Positions 36,740 to 47,193 are shown, counted from the stretch's first letter. The stretch: DNA of 64,000 nucleotides from Thermochromatium tepidum ATCC 43061 (GCF_009664085.1 NZ_CP039268.1:2709001-2773000), one strand, 5' to 3'. The notes: a model not told the origin generated them from the letters alone. Program-made: numbers and translations.

Positions 36740-37566
36740 GGCTGAGACTCCAGGTGACGGAGTGAGGCGATGACGGGCGCGGTGTCCGGACGCACCCCGC
36801 GCCAGAGAAAAAACGACTCGGCCGCCTGCTCGACCAACATCCCCAGGCCATCGAGCGCCTGGGCCGCGCCCTGTTCGGCACCCCAGCGACAGAAGGGGGT
36901 TGGTTGATCACCGTAGAGCATGTCATAGACCCAAGCACCGGGCGCCAGACAGTCGTTCGGGATCGCCGGCACGGCAGCGTCCAATCCTGCCGAGGTGGCG
37001 TTGATGATGAGGTCGAAACGCTCGCCCGCCAACGCGCCGAACCCGCAGCCGGTGACCGGACCCAAAAGTCTGGCGCGACGAGCGAGATCCAGCGCCCTGG
37101 ACTCGGTGCGATTGGCGATGACCAGGTGTGCGAGCCCGGTTGCAAGCAGCGACTCGAGCACACCGCGCGCCGCCCCACCGGCACCGACCAACAGGACCCG
37201 CGCTCCCTGGAAGTCAAAGCCGTGATTGCAAGCCAGATCGCGCACCAACCCCACTCCATCGGTGTTGTCGCCCCTTAGCCGACCGTCCTTGAGCCGGATC
37301 AGGGTATTGACCGCACCGGCAAGTTCAGCACGCTCGCTGCGCTCTTCGGCCAGGGCAAAGGCCTGCTCTTTGAACGGCAGGGTCACGTTCAGACCCCGCC
37401 CACCCGCAGCCAGGAAGCGACTTACGTCGCCGGCGAAGTCGTCGAGCGCACCGAGCAGCCGCCCATACTCCAGATCCTGACCGGTCTGGCGTGCAAAGGC
37501 CGCATGGATCAGGGGCGACTTGCTGTGGGCGATCGGATTGCCGATGACGGCATAGCGGTCGGTCAT
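36736..37566 (-). CDS. aroE: shikimate dehydrogenase
   Basis: NADPH-dependent reduction of 3-dehydroshikimate to shikimate in aromatic amino acid synthesis. About 276 residues. The shikimate site is seen as [20 protein letters not shown], and the catalytic lysine and aspartate region as [13 protein letters not shown]. The NADP fold is [20 protein letters not shown] with [16 protein letters not shown] at 37566 (MTDRYAVIG) is preferred; an in-frame GTG nine bases upstream is the alternative. It overlaps the following dehydrogenase gene by four bases. Confidence 0.95.
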   Translation of the reverse strand: MTDRYAVIGNPIAHSKSPLIHAAFARQTGQDLEYGRLLGALDDFAGDVSRFLAAGGRGLNVTLPFKEQAFALAEERSERAELAGAVNTLIRLKDGRLRGDNTDGVGLVRDLACNHGFDFQGARVLLVGAGGAARGVLESLLATGLAHLVIANRTESRALDLARRARLLGPVTGCGFGALAGERFDLIINATSAGLDAAVPAIPNDCLAPGAWVYDMLYGDQPTPFCRWGAEQGAAQALDGLGMLVEQAAESFFLWRGVRPDTAPVIASLRHLESQP

Positions 37567-37575
37567 GATTGTCAC

Positions 37576-37928
37576 CTATCGGGCCCGGGAAACTCGACAA
37601 ACGGCAGGTGGCGGCTGGTGATAAGACAACAAAAGGAAAGACACTTAAGGATCATATCAGACTTGGCGCCAAGCGGTTCACCGCCCTGCCTTCACTGTCC
37701 ATCGCGTCTGCGCAACCCTCGAGGGAGGATAGCCAAGGCCACTGCAACCGCTCGGTCAGACTGACTCAATCCGGCTCAACCAGCGGCCTGCGGCGCGCGC
37801 AGGCGGATGACGCTCGCGGTAGCGCATTCACCCTCTCGTCCATTCGGAGCAGGATTGACATCCGCTGTCGAGCCGGTGAAAACCTTCAAAAGGTCACAGC
37901 AACTAGATAAACACGCAGGAACGAGCAG
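37576..37928. other. intergenic region between aroE and priA
   Basis: About 350 bases between divergent genes aroE and priA. No convincing gene was found. The only -35-like element noticed is TTGACA at 37855-37860 on the plus strand, but the hexamer 17 bases after it (GAAAAC) is a poor -10. AGGA at about 37916 serves as the priA ribosome site. Confidence 0.4.
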
Positions 37929-40196
37929 GTGTCTAAAGAGACTGTTCAAGCCCTGACTGATTCGTCGATAGACGGCCTGGATCGGGCAGCCATATGGCGG
38001 GTCGCGGTAGAGGCGCCACTGGCCGACACCCTCGACTATCTGCCACCGCTCGATCCGCCGCCTGCTGGGTCGCGTCCGGGACTGCGTCTGCTGGTACCCT
38101 TTGGACGCGGCGCTCGGGTGGGAATCTTGATCGAGGTCGTCGACCAAAGCGCGCATCCAGCCGACAAGCTCAGGCGGGTCGAGCGGGTGCTGGATCCCGA
38201 GCCGCTGTTCGACGTCCTGGACCTGAGACTGCTGGCCTGGGCGGCGGCCTACTATCAGCAACCGCTCGGCGCGGCGCTGTTCGCCGCGCTCCCGGCGCGT
38301 CTGCGCACTCCCGAGCCACTGTCGGTGGAAACCGCGCCTGGACTCCGGGCGACCGAGTCTGGCCGGGCGGTCGATCTGGAGACACTCAGCCGCGCGCCCA
38401 AACAACGCGCGCTCCTCGATGCCCTGCGTTCCGAACCTGAAGGACTGACGCTCGGCGAGCTAACGGCGCGACTCGGCGACAGCCAGAGCGCCATTCGCAC
38501 GCTCAGGTCCAAGGGATGGATCACCGACGTTCAGCTCGCGCGTGCGCCCGATCCCGTCACCGAAACGCCGCCGCTCGCCGGCCCTGAACTCCATGCCGAA
38601 CAGCAGGCCGCCGTCGAGGCCGTTCAAGCCGCTTTCGGCGCCTTTGGCGCCTTTCTGCTCGACGGCGTGACCGGCAGCGGCAAGACCGAGGTCTATATCC
38701 GGCTGATCGAGTCTGTCATCGCCCAGGGGCGACAGGCACTCGTCGTCGTGCCTGAAATCGGCCTAACGCCCCAGTTGCGTGAGCGCTTCCGCACCCGACT
38801 GCCCGGCCCCATTGCCGTGCTGCATTCGGCACTCAAGGCCAGCGAGCGCGAGCGCAACTGGCTGCGCGCGGCGCGCGGTGAGGCCAATCTGATCCTCGGC
38901 ACCCGCTCGGCGGTGCTGGCGCCGATCCCGCGTCTGGGACTGATCGTGGTCGACGAGGAGCACGATGACTCATTCAAGCAACAGGATGGACTGCGCTACT
39001 CGGGACGCGATCTGGCGGTACGCCGTGCCCAGCTCGCTGGCTGTCCGGTGGTGCTGGGTTCGGCCACGCCCTCGCTGGAGACACTGCGCAATGCCAAGCT
39101 CGGACGCTACGGTTGGCTGCGTCTGACTAAGCGCGCCGGCGGTGCGCGTGCGCCGACGATCTCGATCCTCGATATCCGTAATCAGCCACTGCGCGCCGGA
39201 CTCTCGCCAGTGTTGCGCGCGCACATGCACGCCGAGCTCGCGGCGGGCAACCAGATCCTGCTCTTTCTCAACCGACGGGGCTATGCGCCCGTACTCACCT
39301 GTCATGCCTGCGGCTGGGTCGGCGAGTGTCCGCACTGCGACGCGCGTCTGACCCTGCATCTGAGCGAGCGCCGGCTGTGGTGTCACCATTGCGGCTGGTC
39401 CTGTCCCCAACCTGATCTCTGTCCCGCGTGCCGGCGTCCGGAGTTGCAGATGCTCGGACGCGGCACCGAACGGCTGGAGGAGGAACTGGTCGCGCTCTTC
39501 CCCGAGACGCGCATCGCCCGGCTCGATCGCGACAGCACGCGCCGCCGGGGCGAACTCGGGCGGGTGCTGGACGCGGTCCACAGAGGCGAGATCCAGATCC
39601 TGCTCGGTACCCAGATGCTGGCCAAGGGCCATGACTTTCCGGGTGTGACCCTGGTCGGCGTCCTGGAGCTCGACCAGGCGCTCTATGCCAGTGATTTCCG
39701 CGCCGCCGAGCGCATCGCCCAGCTCATCGTCCAGGTCGCCGGACGGGCCGGGCGCGCCGAGCGTCCAGGGCGGGTCGTGCTTCAGACCCGTCATCCCGAG
39801 CATCCGTTGTTGCAATCACTGTTGCGCGAGGGCTATTCGGGCTTCGCGGAGGCCGCGTTGCGCGAGCGCGCCGAGGCCGAGCTACCGCCCTACAGTCATC
39901 TGGCGCTGGCACGCGCCGAGTCACCCAACCCCGAGGATGCCCTGGCCTTTTTGCGCCAGGCGCACGAACTGGGCGAACGGCTCGCCGCTGACTCGGGCGC
40001 GATCCAGCTGCTGGGGCCGATCCCGGCACCGATGGAGCGACGCGCTGGACGCCATCGCGCCCAGCTCCTGATCCAGTGTGCCGAGCGTCCGCGCCTGCAA
40101 GGCTTCCTCACCCGCTGGGTGAACGAGGTCCGCACCCTGCCAAGACGCAAGGGACTGCGCTGGTCGCTCGATGTCGATCCACGCGATCTGCTGTAA
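37929..40196 (+). CDS. priA: primosomal replication restart helicase PriA
   Basis: Reloads the replisome at repaired forks; 3'-5' DNA helicase. The protein is 755 residues. The DNA-binding N-terminal domain has RLLVPFGRGARVGILIEVVD. The helicase core has LLDGVTGSGKTEVYIRLIES (Walker A), LILGTRSAVLAPIPRLGLIV, VDEEHDDSFKQQDGLRYSGR and LGSATPSLETLRNAKLG. The zinc-binding insertion shows CHACGWVGECPHCDARL and CHHCGWSCPQPDLCPACR. Motif V/VI is LLGTQMLAKGHDFPGVTLVG and IVQVAGRAGRAERPGRVVLQ. The start is GTG at 37929 with AGGA nine bases upstream. Confidence 0.95.
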   Translation: MSKETVQALTDSSIDGLDRAAIWRVAVEAPLADTLDYLPPLDPPPAGSRPGLRLLVPFGRGARVGILIEVVDQSAHPADKLRRVERVLDPEPLFDVLDLRLLAWAAAYYQQPLGAALFAALPARLRTPEPLSVETAPGLRATESGRAVDLETLSRAPKQRALLDALRSEPEGLTLGELTARLGDSQSAIRTLRSKGWITDVQLARAPDPVTETPPLAGPELHAEQQAAVEAVQAAFGAFGAFLLDGVTGSGKTEVYIRLIESVIAQGRQALVVVPEIGLTPQLRERFRTRLPGPIAVLHSALKASERERNWLRAARGEANLILGTRSAVLAPIPRLGLIVVDEEHDDSFKQQDGLRYSGRDLAVRRAQLAGCPVVLGSATPSLETLRNAKLGRYGWLRLTKRAGGARAPTISILDIRNQPLRAGLSPVLRAHMHAELAAGNQILLFLNRRGYAPVLTCHACGWVGECPHCDARLTLHLSERRLWCHHCGWSCPQPDLCPACRRPELQMLGRGTERLEEELVALFPETRIARLDRDSTRRRGELGRVLDAVHRGEIQILLGTQMLAKGHDFPGVTLVGVLELDQALYASDFRAAERIAQLIVQVAGRAGRAERPGRVVLQTRHPEHPLLQSLLREGYSGFAEAALRERAEAELPPYSHLALARAESPNPEDALAFLRQAHELGERLAADSGAIQLLGPIPAPMERRAGRHRAQLLIQCAERPRLQGFLTRWVNEVRTLPRRKGLRWSLDVDPRDLL

Positions 40197-40250
40197 ATCC
40201 CTTGTGCCGCCGATTCAGGTATGCTTAGCGCCTCGGATCAGCCCCGCCCA

Positions 40251-40288
40251 GGGCCCTCTCTTCTCGCGAGAGAGGGGTGGGAGAGAGG
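40251..40288. repeat. palindromic repeat upstream of argS
   Basis: The sequence CCCTCTCTTCTCGCGAGAGA followed by GGGGTGGGAGAGAGGGGC pairs as a hairpin around CTCGCGAG and matches the style of the insert in recD (GTGGGAGAGAGG shared with the recD copy's GGTGGGAGAGAGG). It lies between priA and argS and could also act as a transcription attenuator, though no T run follows. Confidence 0.5.
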
Positions 40289-40382
40289 GGCAACCGCCCG
40301 ATCATGTCATTCACCCCAGCAGACCGCCTCGCCCGACGCCTGGCATCCGCTCGAGCCGTCCCGGCGCGCGGTGGTCGAGCCC

Positions 40383-40391
40383 TTATCCACA
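40383..40391 (+). promoter_or_regulatory. DnaA-box sequence abutting the argS start codon
   Basis: TTATCCACA, an exact strict-consensus DnaA box, ends at the base directly before the ATG of argS. No good Shine-Dalgarno is seen there. A single 9-mer can occur by chance in 64 kb, so function is unproven. Confidence 0.4.
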
Positions 40392-42173
40392 ATGAAGTCA
40401 GACATCAAAGCCCTGCTCTCCGCTGCGCTCGACACCCTGATCGGTGAGGGCCGACTCCCTCTCGCCGAACCACCCGAGATCCAGGTCGAGCGCGCCAAGG
40501 ACAGCGCGCACGGTGATTTTGCCTCTAACCTGGCCTTGCTGCTGGCCCCATCACTCGGCACCAGACCGCGCGACCTTGCACACCAGCTCGTCGCCGCCCT
40601 GCCCGACTCGCCGCTGGTGGCACGGGTCGAGATCGCCGGCCCCGGATTCATCAATTTCTTCCTGGCCGAGGACGCCTATCTGGCCCTGGTGCCGCGCATC
40701 CTCGCGTCCGGTCACGACTATGGTCGGAGTCGTCTCGGTGCCGGGCGGCGGGTCCAGGTCGAGTTCGTCTCGGCCAATCCGACCGGGCCGCTTCATGTCG
40801 GCCACGGTCGGGGGGCGGCCTATGGCGCCGTGGTCGCCGATCTGCTCGAGGCCGTCGGTTTCGAGGTGCACCGCGAATACTATGTCAACGACGCCGGGCG
40901 CCAGATGGACATCCTGGCCACCTCGGTCTGGTTGCGCTATCTGGAACTGTGCGGCGAGGAGCTACGCTTCCCGAGCAATGGCTACCGCGGCGACTATGTC
41001 TGGGACATCGCCGCCACCCTCCATCGCGAGCACGGCGACGCCTATCGGGTCGAGGCCGAGCAGGTCTTCGCTGGGCTCCCCGCCGATGCCCCGGTCGAGG
41101 GCGAACCGCAGGATCAGCCGGGCGACAAGGAGGCCCATATCGACGGACTGATCGCGGCGGCCAAGCGGTTGTTGGGCGATAACCGCTATCGCTATGTCTT
41201 TGAGCTGGGCTTAAACACCATCCTCGACGACATCCGCGAGGATCTGGCGCAGTTTGGCGTGACCTATCAAGAATGGTATTCGGAGCGCTCGCTGGCCGAG
41301 CGCGGCGCGGTCAATCGCGCCATCGAGCGGTTGCGCGAATCCGGGCACATCTATGAGCAAAACGGCGCGCTTTGGTTTCGCTCGACCGCCTTCGGCGACG
41401 AAAAGGACCGGGTGGTGGTGCGCGAGAACGGACAGACGACCTATTTCGCCTCCGATATCGCCTATCACCTAGACAAGCTCGAACGCGGTTTCGACCGGGT
41501 CATCGACATCTGGGGGGCCGACCATCACGGCTACATCCCGCGCGTCAAGGCGGCACTCCAGGCGCTCGGCGAGGACCCCGACCGGCTCGAGGTGCGGCTG
41601 GTGCAGTTTGCCATCCTCTATCGCGGCGGCGAGAAGGTACAGATGTCGACCCGCTCGGGCGAGTTCGTCACCCTGCGCGAGCTGCGCCGGGAGGTCGGAC
41701 GTGACGCCGCGCGCTTTTTCTATGTGATGCGCCGTTGCGAGCAACACCTGGATTTCGACCTGGATCTGGCCAAGTCCGAGTCCTCCGACAACCCGGTCTA
41801 TTATGTGCAGTATGCCCATGCGCGCCTCTGTGCCGTATTGCGTCAGGCCGCCGAGCGCGGACTGGTGATCGAACCGAGCCCAGGGATGCACAACCTGGAG
41901 CGCCTCACCGAGCCCCAAGAACAGGCCCTGCTGCGCACCCTGAGCCGCTATCCCGAGGTCGTCGAGCAGGCCGCGCTCAAGGCCGAACCGCATCAGCTCA
42001 CCCACTATCTGCGCGAGCTGGCCAACGATCTGCACACTTATTACAACGCCCATCCATTCCTGGTCGAGGACCCAGATCTGCGCGACGCCCGGATCAAGCT
42101 GATCCTGGCCACCCGCCAGGTGCTGCGCAATGGACTAGGACTGATCGGTGTCTCGGCACCGGAGACGATGTGA
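40392..42173 (+). CDS. argS: arginyl-tRNA synthetase
   Basis: Class I aminoacyl-tRNA synthetase charging tRNA-Arg; 593 residues. The HIGH motif region is [20 protein letters not shown] at about 116-135. TDIAYHL-type residues appear as [20 protein letters not shown] with [16 protein letters not shown]. The KMSKS equivalent is [20 protein letters not shown]. The C-terminal DALR anticodon domain ends [12 protein letters not shown]. The ATG at 40392 is chosen because the upstream in-frame extension is low-quality sequence that includes a repeat. The SPOR gene follows one base after the stop. Confidence 0.95.
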   Translation: MKSDIKALLSAALDTLIGEGRLPLAEPPEIQVERAKDSAHGDFASNLALLLAPSLGTRPRDLAHQLVAALPDSPLVARVEIAGPGFINFFLAEDAYLALVPRILASGHDYGRSRLGAGRRVQVEFVSANPTGPLHVGHGRGAAYGAVVADLLEAVGFEVHREYYVNDAGRQMDILATSVWLRYLELCGEELRFPSNGYRGDYVWDIAATLHREHGDAYRVEAEQVFAGLPADAPVEGEPQDQPGDKEAHIDGLIAAAKRLLGDNRYRYVFELGLNTILDDIREDLAQFGVTYQEWYSERSLAERGAVNRAIERLRESGHIYEQNGALWFRSTAFGDEKDRVVVRENGQTTYFASDIAYHLDKLERGFDRVIDIWGADHHGYIPRVKAALQALGEDPDRLEVRLVQFAILYRGGEKVQMSTRSGEFVTLRELRREVGRDAARFFYVMRRCEQHLDFDLDLAKSESSDNPVYYVQYAHARLCAVLRQAAERGLVIEPSPGMHNLERLTEPQEQALLRTLSRYPEVVEQAALKAEPHQLTHYLRELANDLHTYYNAHPFLVEDPDLRDARIKLILATRQVLRNGLGLIGVSAPETM

Positions 42174-42174
42174 C

Positions 42175-42807
42175 ATGCCCAAGGACTACTATCGCGGCAA
42201 ACCCCCACCACCTTCCCCGCCCTCCACCCCACCCATCCGGCGCAAGCCAAACCGCTCCTGTATCGGCTGGCTGGTCGGAGGGATGGCGCTGGGCGTGGTC
42301 AGCTCCAATGTCCTCGCACCCAAGGCCAAATTGCCTGCGGACACACTGAGCGCGGCACGGGCCGGTCAGTCTGTGTCCAAACCGACCTTTACCTACGAGA
42401 AGATCCTGAGAGAGGCCGAGGTGGACATCAGTAAGGGACCGCCGCCGCCACCACCAGCCCCGCGACCCCAGCCACAACCGCCACAAGCCAGTATCGGGTC
42501 CCTGGACACATCCGAGCCGATTTCGCCAGTGGCGTCGGAGGATCAGCTCCCGCCACCGACAACACCGAGCCCCGGGACCTATGTGGTACAGGTGGCCTCC
42601 TTCAGTCGTCAGGCCGACGCCGAACGGCTCAGGGAACGACTAGCTCAACTCGGTCTGGCGACCAGTATCCAAACGGCCACGCTCGAGAATGGCAAGATGG
42701 CCTATCGGGTACGGACCGGCGGCTATGCCGACCGGGCGCAGGCCGAGCAGGTACGTGCCCTGCTCAAGCGCCATGGGCAGGACGGCATGACGATCCCGAT
42801 CAAGTGA
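42175..42807 (+). CDS. SPOR-domain membrane protein
   Basis: Protein of 210 residues. A short cytoplasmic proline-rich N-terminus is followed by a membrane helix at about 30-46 (IGWLVGGMALGVVSSNVL). A proline-rich periplasmic linker with the run KGPPPPPPAPRPQPQPPQ leads to a SPOR peptidoglycan-binding domain at about 135-210 (GTYVVQVASFSRQADAERLR). This is the FtsN-like layout; SPOR domains bind denuded septal glycan. It sits directly after argS, the usual place of ftsN in gammaproteobacteria, and may be the FtsN equivalent, although the family-wide FtsN core segment was not verified. Confidence 0.85.
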   Translation: MPKDYYRGKPPPPSPPSTPPIRRKPNRSCIGWLVGGMALGVVSSNVLAPKAKLPADTLSAARAGQSVSKPTFTYEKILREAEVDISKGPPPPPPAPRPQPQPPQASIGSLDTSEPISPVASEDQLPPPTTPSPGTYVVQVASFSRQADAERLRERLAQLGLATSIQTATLENGKMAYRVRTGGYADRAQAEQVRALLKRHGQDGMTIPIK

Positions 42808-44113
42808 GGTTGGAGCGCCGCGCCAGACGATAGGCCAACCAGCCGACCCCGACGGTCGCGGCGCCAACAACGACCACCAACGGGCGCTCCTGGATGGCAT
42901 GGAGCACCATCCAGACCATGAGTGTGATGAAGGCAAGTGAGGTGACCGGATGTCCCCAAGTGCGATAGGGCCGGATCAGTTCCGGCTCGCGCACTCGCAA
43001 GACGAAGACGCCCGCGACCGTGAGCGCCGCAAACACCGAGAGCGTGAAACCAGCATAGCTGATCAGGGCCTCGAAGCTTGCTGTGATCAGCATCAGCTGC
43101 GCCAAACCCGTTTGAAACCAAATCGCAATCAGCGGTCCACCACCCTTGACACGGCGCGCAAGCAGCCGCATCGCCGGATAATCGCGCCCCATGGCTTCAT
43201 AGATGCGTGGCCCGGTCATGACCAGGGCGCCCACGGTCGAGATCAGTCCTAGGGCGATCAGACTGCTCAACAGACGTCCGCCCGACGCGCCGAAGACATG
43301 GCTGGCCGCCACATGGCCGACACGCTCGTTGGCTGCCGCCAGCTCCTCGGTGGGTACGGCACCGAGGAAGACTGCATTCACGCCTAGATAGAGCAACGTG
43401 ACTGTCAGGGTCCCCAGGATCAGCGCGATCGGCAGCCGGCGCCCCGGGTCTCGTACCTCGCCTGCCACATAGGCAGCGGCATTCCAACCCGCATAGGCAT
43501 AAGAGATATAGATCAAGCCGACCGCGAAGGCCGGCGAGAACAGGGCGTCAAGCACGGGCGGTCCCTCGTCGCCGAGCAGATGCTCGGGGATGACGACAAA
43601 GATGCCGCCCAGGATGAAGATCAGGATCAGGAGCGCCTTGAGCAGGGTGAACAGATCCTGAACGCGGCTGCCGGTACTGAGTCGGATCGAGTGCAGCGCC
43701 GAGGCCCCGATCACCAGCGCCGTCGCGGAGACGAGCGGCGGGATGCGTTCCGAGCCGAGCGCTAGATTCAGATACTCGCCGAAGGCGATCGCGCTTGCGG
43801 CGATCGGCGCGGCAAAGCCCACCACCAGTGACACAAACCCGGCGATGAAGCCCAGCGCCGGGTGATAGATCCGTCCAAGCAGCTGATATTCCCCGCCATT
43901 GTGCGGCAGGGCCGCGACCAGCTCGGCATAGGCCAGCGAGCCGCAGGCCGCCGCCAGCCCGCCCAGCAGCCAGGCCATCAGCACTGCCGGTTGAGATCCC
44001 AGGTCGCGCAGCAGAAAGCCCGTGGTCGTAAAGACCCCGGTGCCGATCATGGTCGCGATCACGAGCAGGGTCGCGGTGCGCAGGCCGAAAGGCGGATGGG
44101 GGTCGCTGGGCAT
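42800..44113 (-). CDS. APC-family amino acid permease
   Basis: Polytopic inner-membrane protein of 437 residues with about twelve hydrophobic segments. The N-terminal helix shows LLVIATMIGTGVFTTTGFLL, the unwound-helix GTGVF motif of APC transporters. SLAYAELVAALPHNGGEYQL matches the second signature, and YAYAGWNAAAYVAGEVRDPG the helix 6 region. The protein should exchange or import an amino acid; the substrate cannot be told. It is convergent with the SPOR gene, overlapping by eight bases, and divergent from feoA. Confidence 0.85.
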   Translation of the reverse strand: MPSDPHPPFGLRTATLLVIATMIGTGVFTTTGFLLRDLGSQPAVLMAWLLGGLAAACGSLAYAELVAALPHNGGEYQLLGRIYHPALGFIAGFVSLVVGFAAPIAASAIAFGEYLNLALGSERIPPLVSATALVIGASALHSIRLSTGSRVQDLFTLLKALLILIFILGGIFVVIPEHLLGDEGPPVLDALFSPAFAVGLIYISYAYAGWNAAAYVAGEVRDPGRRLPIALILGTLTVTLLYLGVNAVFLGAVPTEELAAANERVGHVAASHVFGASGGRLLSSLIALGLISTVGALVMTGPRIYEAMGRDYPAMRLLARRVKGGGPLIAIWFQTGLAQLMLITASFEALISYAGFTLSVFAALTVAGVFVLRVREPELIRPYRTWGHPVTSLAFITLMVWMVLHAIQERPLVVVVGAATVGVGWLAYRLARRSNLT

Positions 44114-44301
44114 GGAAGGCGCGTCGAGGGAAGGGTCGAGTCGATGATTTGAACCCTAAAGGCGTTCCGGATGCAAAGGGTTTCACCGATTTGGTTCAGC
44201 GCACGATGGGCCAAGTCTGCGCAACAGATCAGGTTCAGGTTATGCTTCAGCTTCTCATTCAATTCAATGCCGTGCCCGATGGTTCCGAGCCGTACCGAGC
44301 T

Positions 44302-44592
44302 ATGTCCCAGACCTCAGATCCGCTTCGCCTCACCGATCTTCCGGACGACACCCCGGCGCGACTCGCCGAGGTCCGGGGCGGACATCAGCTCAGGCGCCGG
44401 CTGCTGGCGCTGGGGTTACGTCAGGGCAGCCCGCTTCGCATCCTCCAGCGACGCGGCAGGGGATTGGTGCTGGCCAGCGGTGAACTGCGCATCGCCATCG
44501 GTGCCGGGATCGCCGAAAAACTCTGGGTGACGCCGGAGAGCGATCAGGCCATGTTCGCGATGCAAGGGCAGTCTGGAGACGAGATGGCGTGA
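44302..44592 (+). CDS. feoA: ferrous iron transport protein A
   Basis: Small SH3-like cytosolic protein, 96 residues from the ATG at 44302, that supports FeoB-mediated Fe(II) uptake. The fold is seen as LRLTDLPDDTPARLAEVRGG, then LRRRLLALGLRQGSPLRILQ and VLASGELRIAIGAGIAEKLW. It overlaps feoB by four bases. No convincing Fur box was found in the 188-base divergent region upstream, although CTTCTCATTCAATTC at about 44252 is weakly similar. Confidence 0.88.
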   Translation: MSQTSDPLRLTDLPDDTPARLAEVRGGHQLRRRLLALGLRQGSPLRILQRRGRGLVLASGELRIAIGAGIAEKLWVTPESDQAMFAMQGQSGDEMA

Positions 44593-46925
44593 ACGGAACC
44601 GATCGTACCGCCGCCGAGGTCGTCAAGCTACGCCCACCGCTGACGATCGCGCTAGCCGGCAATCCCAACTGTGGTAAGTCGGCCCTTTTCAACGCCCTGA
44701 CCGGCATTCGCCAGACCACAGGCAACTGGCCGGGTGTGACGGTCGAACGCAAGGAGGGCTCACTGGAACTGGACGGACGCCGGGTGCGGGTGATCGACCT
44801 GCCCGGGATCTACTCGCTCGACGCCAGCTCGCTCGACGAGAGGGTCACGCGCGACTATCTGCTCAGTCACGAGGCCGATCTCATCGTCAACGTGATCGAT
44901 GCCAGCAACCTGGAGCGTCATCTTTATCTGACGGTACAGCTCTTAGAGATGGGCGTGCCGGTCCTGATCGCGCTCAACATGATGGACATCGCGCGCAAAC
45001 GCGGTATCCGGATCGACACCGGGGGGCTGGCCGAGGCGCTTGGCTGTCCAGTGGTGCCCCTGGTGGCGGTCAGCAAAGAGGGTCTGACCGAGTTGCAGGC
45101 GCGACTGCTGGCCGTGGCTGAGGGACGCGAGCCGTCCGGCAGGGCGCTCACGCATGGCGAATGCGTCGAGGCGGCGGTGCTGGAGTTACTGCCCCGGCTT
45201 GACTTGATCGGTGGCGCCGACGTTGGACGCGCCAACGCGCGCTGGCTGGCGCTCAAGCTCCTGGAGTCAGACCCCATCGCCGAGCACGCCGTCGGTCCTG
45301 AGACACTGAAGCTCGCCGAGTCACTGCGCCGGCGGATCGCCGAGCGCACCGGTGAAGACACAGATCTACACATCGCTGACACCCGCTTCGGTCATGCCCA
45401 TGCACTCGCCCGGCGCGTGCTGCGCGAGGAGCGGCGGGTCGAGCGCACGGTCTCGGACCGCATCGATCAGGTGGTGCTCAGCCGGGTGTTCGGCATCCCG
45501 CTGTTTCTGCTGATGATCTATCTGATGTTCATGTTTACCATGAACATCGGCGGGGCCTTCATCGACTTCTTCGATCAGGTCGGACAGGCGCTGTTCGTCG
45601 ACGGGCTCGGCGAGCTGCTGGGGCGTCTTGGCGCGCCCGACTGGCTGACCCTGGTGTTGGCCACGGGCATCGGCGGCGGTCTCCAGGTGGTCGGGACCTT
45701 CATCCCCATCATCGCCAGTCTCTACATCGTGCTCGCGATCCTGGAAGACTCGGGTTACATGGCGCGCGCGGCCTTCGTCATGGACCGTTTCATGCGCTCC
45801 ATCGGGCTACCGGGCAAGGCGTTCGTGCCCCTGATCGTGGGTTTCGGCTGCAATGTGCCAGCGGTGATGGCCACGCGTACCCTGGAGAGCGAGCGCGAGC
45901 GCAAACTGACCATCCTGATGAACCCCTTCATGTCCTGTGGGGCGCGGCTTCCGGTCTATGCGCTATTTGCCGCCGCCTTCTTTCCGCATTCGGGTCAGAA
46001 TCTAGTGTTCGTGCTCTATCTGACCGGGATCGCGGTGGCCATCCTCTCGGGGCTGGTGATGAACCATACCCTACTCAAGGGCGAGAGCTCAGGTCTGCTG
46101 ATGGAACTGCCGCCCTATCACCTGCCGACCGTCAAGGGCGTACTGCTGCGTACCTGGGACCGGGTCAAGCTGTTTCTGCGCGAGGCCGGTCGGGTGATCG
46201 TGCTCATGGTCCTGGCGATCAACCTGTTGGCGACCATCGGCAGTGACGGGAGTCTGGGCAATACCGACAGCGAGCGCTCGCTTCTGGCCGAGATCAGCCG
46301 GGGCGCTACACCACTCTTTGCGCCCATGGGGATCCGCGAGGACAACTGGCCGGCGGTGCTCGGGATCTTTTCCGGCGTGCTGGCCAAGGAGGTGATCGTT
46401 GGGACGCTCGACTCGCTCTATGGCCGGTTGGCGGTCGAGTCACACCCGATCGAGGAACCAGAACCCTTCGATCTGTGGTATGCGCTGGGCGCGGCAGCCG
46501 GCTCGATCGGCGAGAATCTCGGACAGCTCGGCGAACGCCTGCTCGATCCGCTCGGGCTCGACATCGGTGAGGCGAGCGACCGTGAGACGGCCGCCGCCGA
46601 GCAGGGCGTCCAGACTGACACCTTCGGTACCATGGCCGAACGTTTCGACGGACAGGCCGGGGCCTTTGCCTATCTGCTGTTCGTGCTGCTCTATTTCCCC
46701 TGTGTGGCCACCATCGGCGCCATCGTGCGCGAGGCGGGTGCTGTCTGGGCGACCTTCGTCGGCGTCTGGACCACGGGTATCGCCTTCCTGACGGCGACCC
46801 TCTTTTATCAAATCGCCTCCTTCGAACGCGACCCGCTCACATCCGGACTCTGGATCGGCGGCGGATTGGGATCCTTTTTCGTGGTGCTGATCGGCCTGCG
46901 GCTATGGGCGGCACGCACGCCCTGA
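44589..46925 (+). CDS. feoB: ferrous iron transporter FeoB
   Basis: Inner-membrane Fe(II) transporter, 778 residues with an N-terminal G-protein domain. G1 is LAGNPNCGKSALFNALTG, G2 includes TGNWPGVTVERKEG, G3 is IDLPGIYSLDASSLDERV and G4 is LNMMDIARKRG. The membrane part has the twin Gate motifs, VPLIVGFGCNVPAVMATRTL and the later IVGTLDSLYGRL region. Starts at GTG overlapping the feoA stop. No feoC follows. The next gene is mnmE on the opposite strand with a terminator between. Confidence 0.95.
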   Translation: MNGTDRTAAEVVKLRPPLTIALAGNPNCGKSALFNALTGIRQTTGNWPGVTVERKEGSLELDGRRVRVIDLPGIYSLDASSLDERVTRDYLLSHEADLIVNVIDASNLERHLYLTVQLLEMGVPVLIALNMMDIARKRGIRIDTGGLAEALGCPVVPLVAVSKEGLTELQARLLAVAEGREPSGRALTHGECVEAAVLELLPRLDLIGGADVGRANARWLALKLLESDPIAEHAVGPETLKLAESLRRRIAERTGEDTDLHIADTRFGHAHALARRVLREERRVERTVSDRIDQVVLSRVFGIPLFLLMIYLMFMFTMNIGGAFIDFFDQVGQALFVDGLGELLGRLGAPDWLTLVLATGIGGGLQVVGTFIPIIASLYIVLAILEDSGYMARAAFVMDRFMRSIGLPGKAFVPLIVGFGCNVPAVMATRTLESERERKLTILMNPFMSCGARLPVYALFAAAFFPHSGQNLVFVLYLTGIAVAILSGLVMNHTLLKGESSGLLMELPPYHLPTVKGVLLRTWDRVKLFLREAGRVIVLMVLAINLLATIGSDGSLGNTDSERSLLAEISRGATPLFAPMGIREDNWPAVLGIFSGVLAKEVIVGTLDSLYGRLAVESHPIEEPEPFDLWYALGAAAGSIGENLGQLGERLLDPLGLDIGEASDRETAAAEQGVQTDTFGTMAERFDGQAGAFAYLLFVLLYFPCVATIGAIVREAGAVWATFVGVWTTGIAFLTATLFYQIASFERDPLTSGLWIGGGLGSFFVVLIGLRLWAARTP

Positions 46926-47193
46926 CTCTAGGCCGACAGCCGCGCGTTGTCCTTGGCCCTCGACTCCTCCATGAACACACGCTTACCTCCGACAGGGCAC
47001 ACGGGCGTCGCGCTGAGGGTATCGGCCCGTTTCAGGCGGTCGTGGAACGAGGGATTGGCCGGCGGCAGCCGTTGGCTTGTGAGCAACTGGTCATTCATTG
47101 GGCACAGCGTTCCTAATATGAGGAAAGTCAGAGGAACAGCGATGGGAACGCGGCTTTAACGGATGACTGCAGAACAGGTAAGCCATCCTCGAA
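46926..47193. other. intergenic region after feoB
   Basis: About 270 bases between the convergent feoB and mnmE genes, up to the mnmE terminator. Short open frames are present on the plus strand (46947-47159 and an overlapping one) but show no family, no good ribosome site and unremarkable codon use. Nothing else recognisable. Confidence 0.4.

Noticed and set aside
40221-40391. N-terminal extension of ArgS
   Set aside because: The extra in-frame sequence includes a palindromic repeat and a DnaA-box-like site, and has no ArgS similarity; ATG at 40392 matches the family.
46947-47159. Small gene between feoB and mnmE (possible feoC)
   Set aside because: Translation lacks the FeoC winged-helix or cysteine pattern and any ribosome site.
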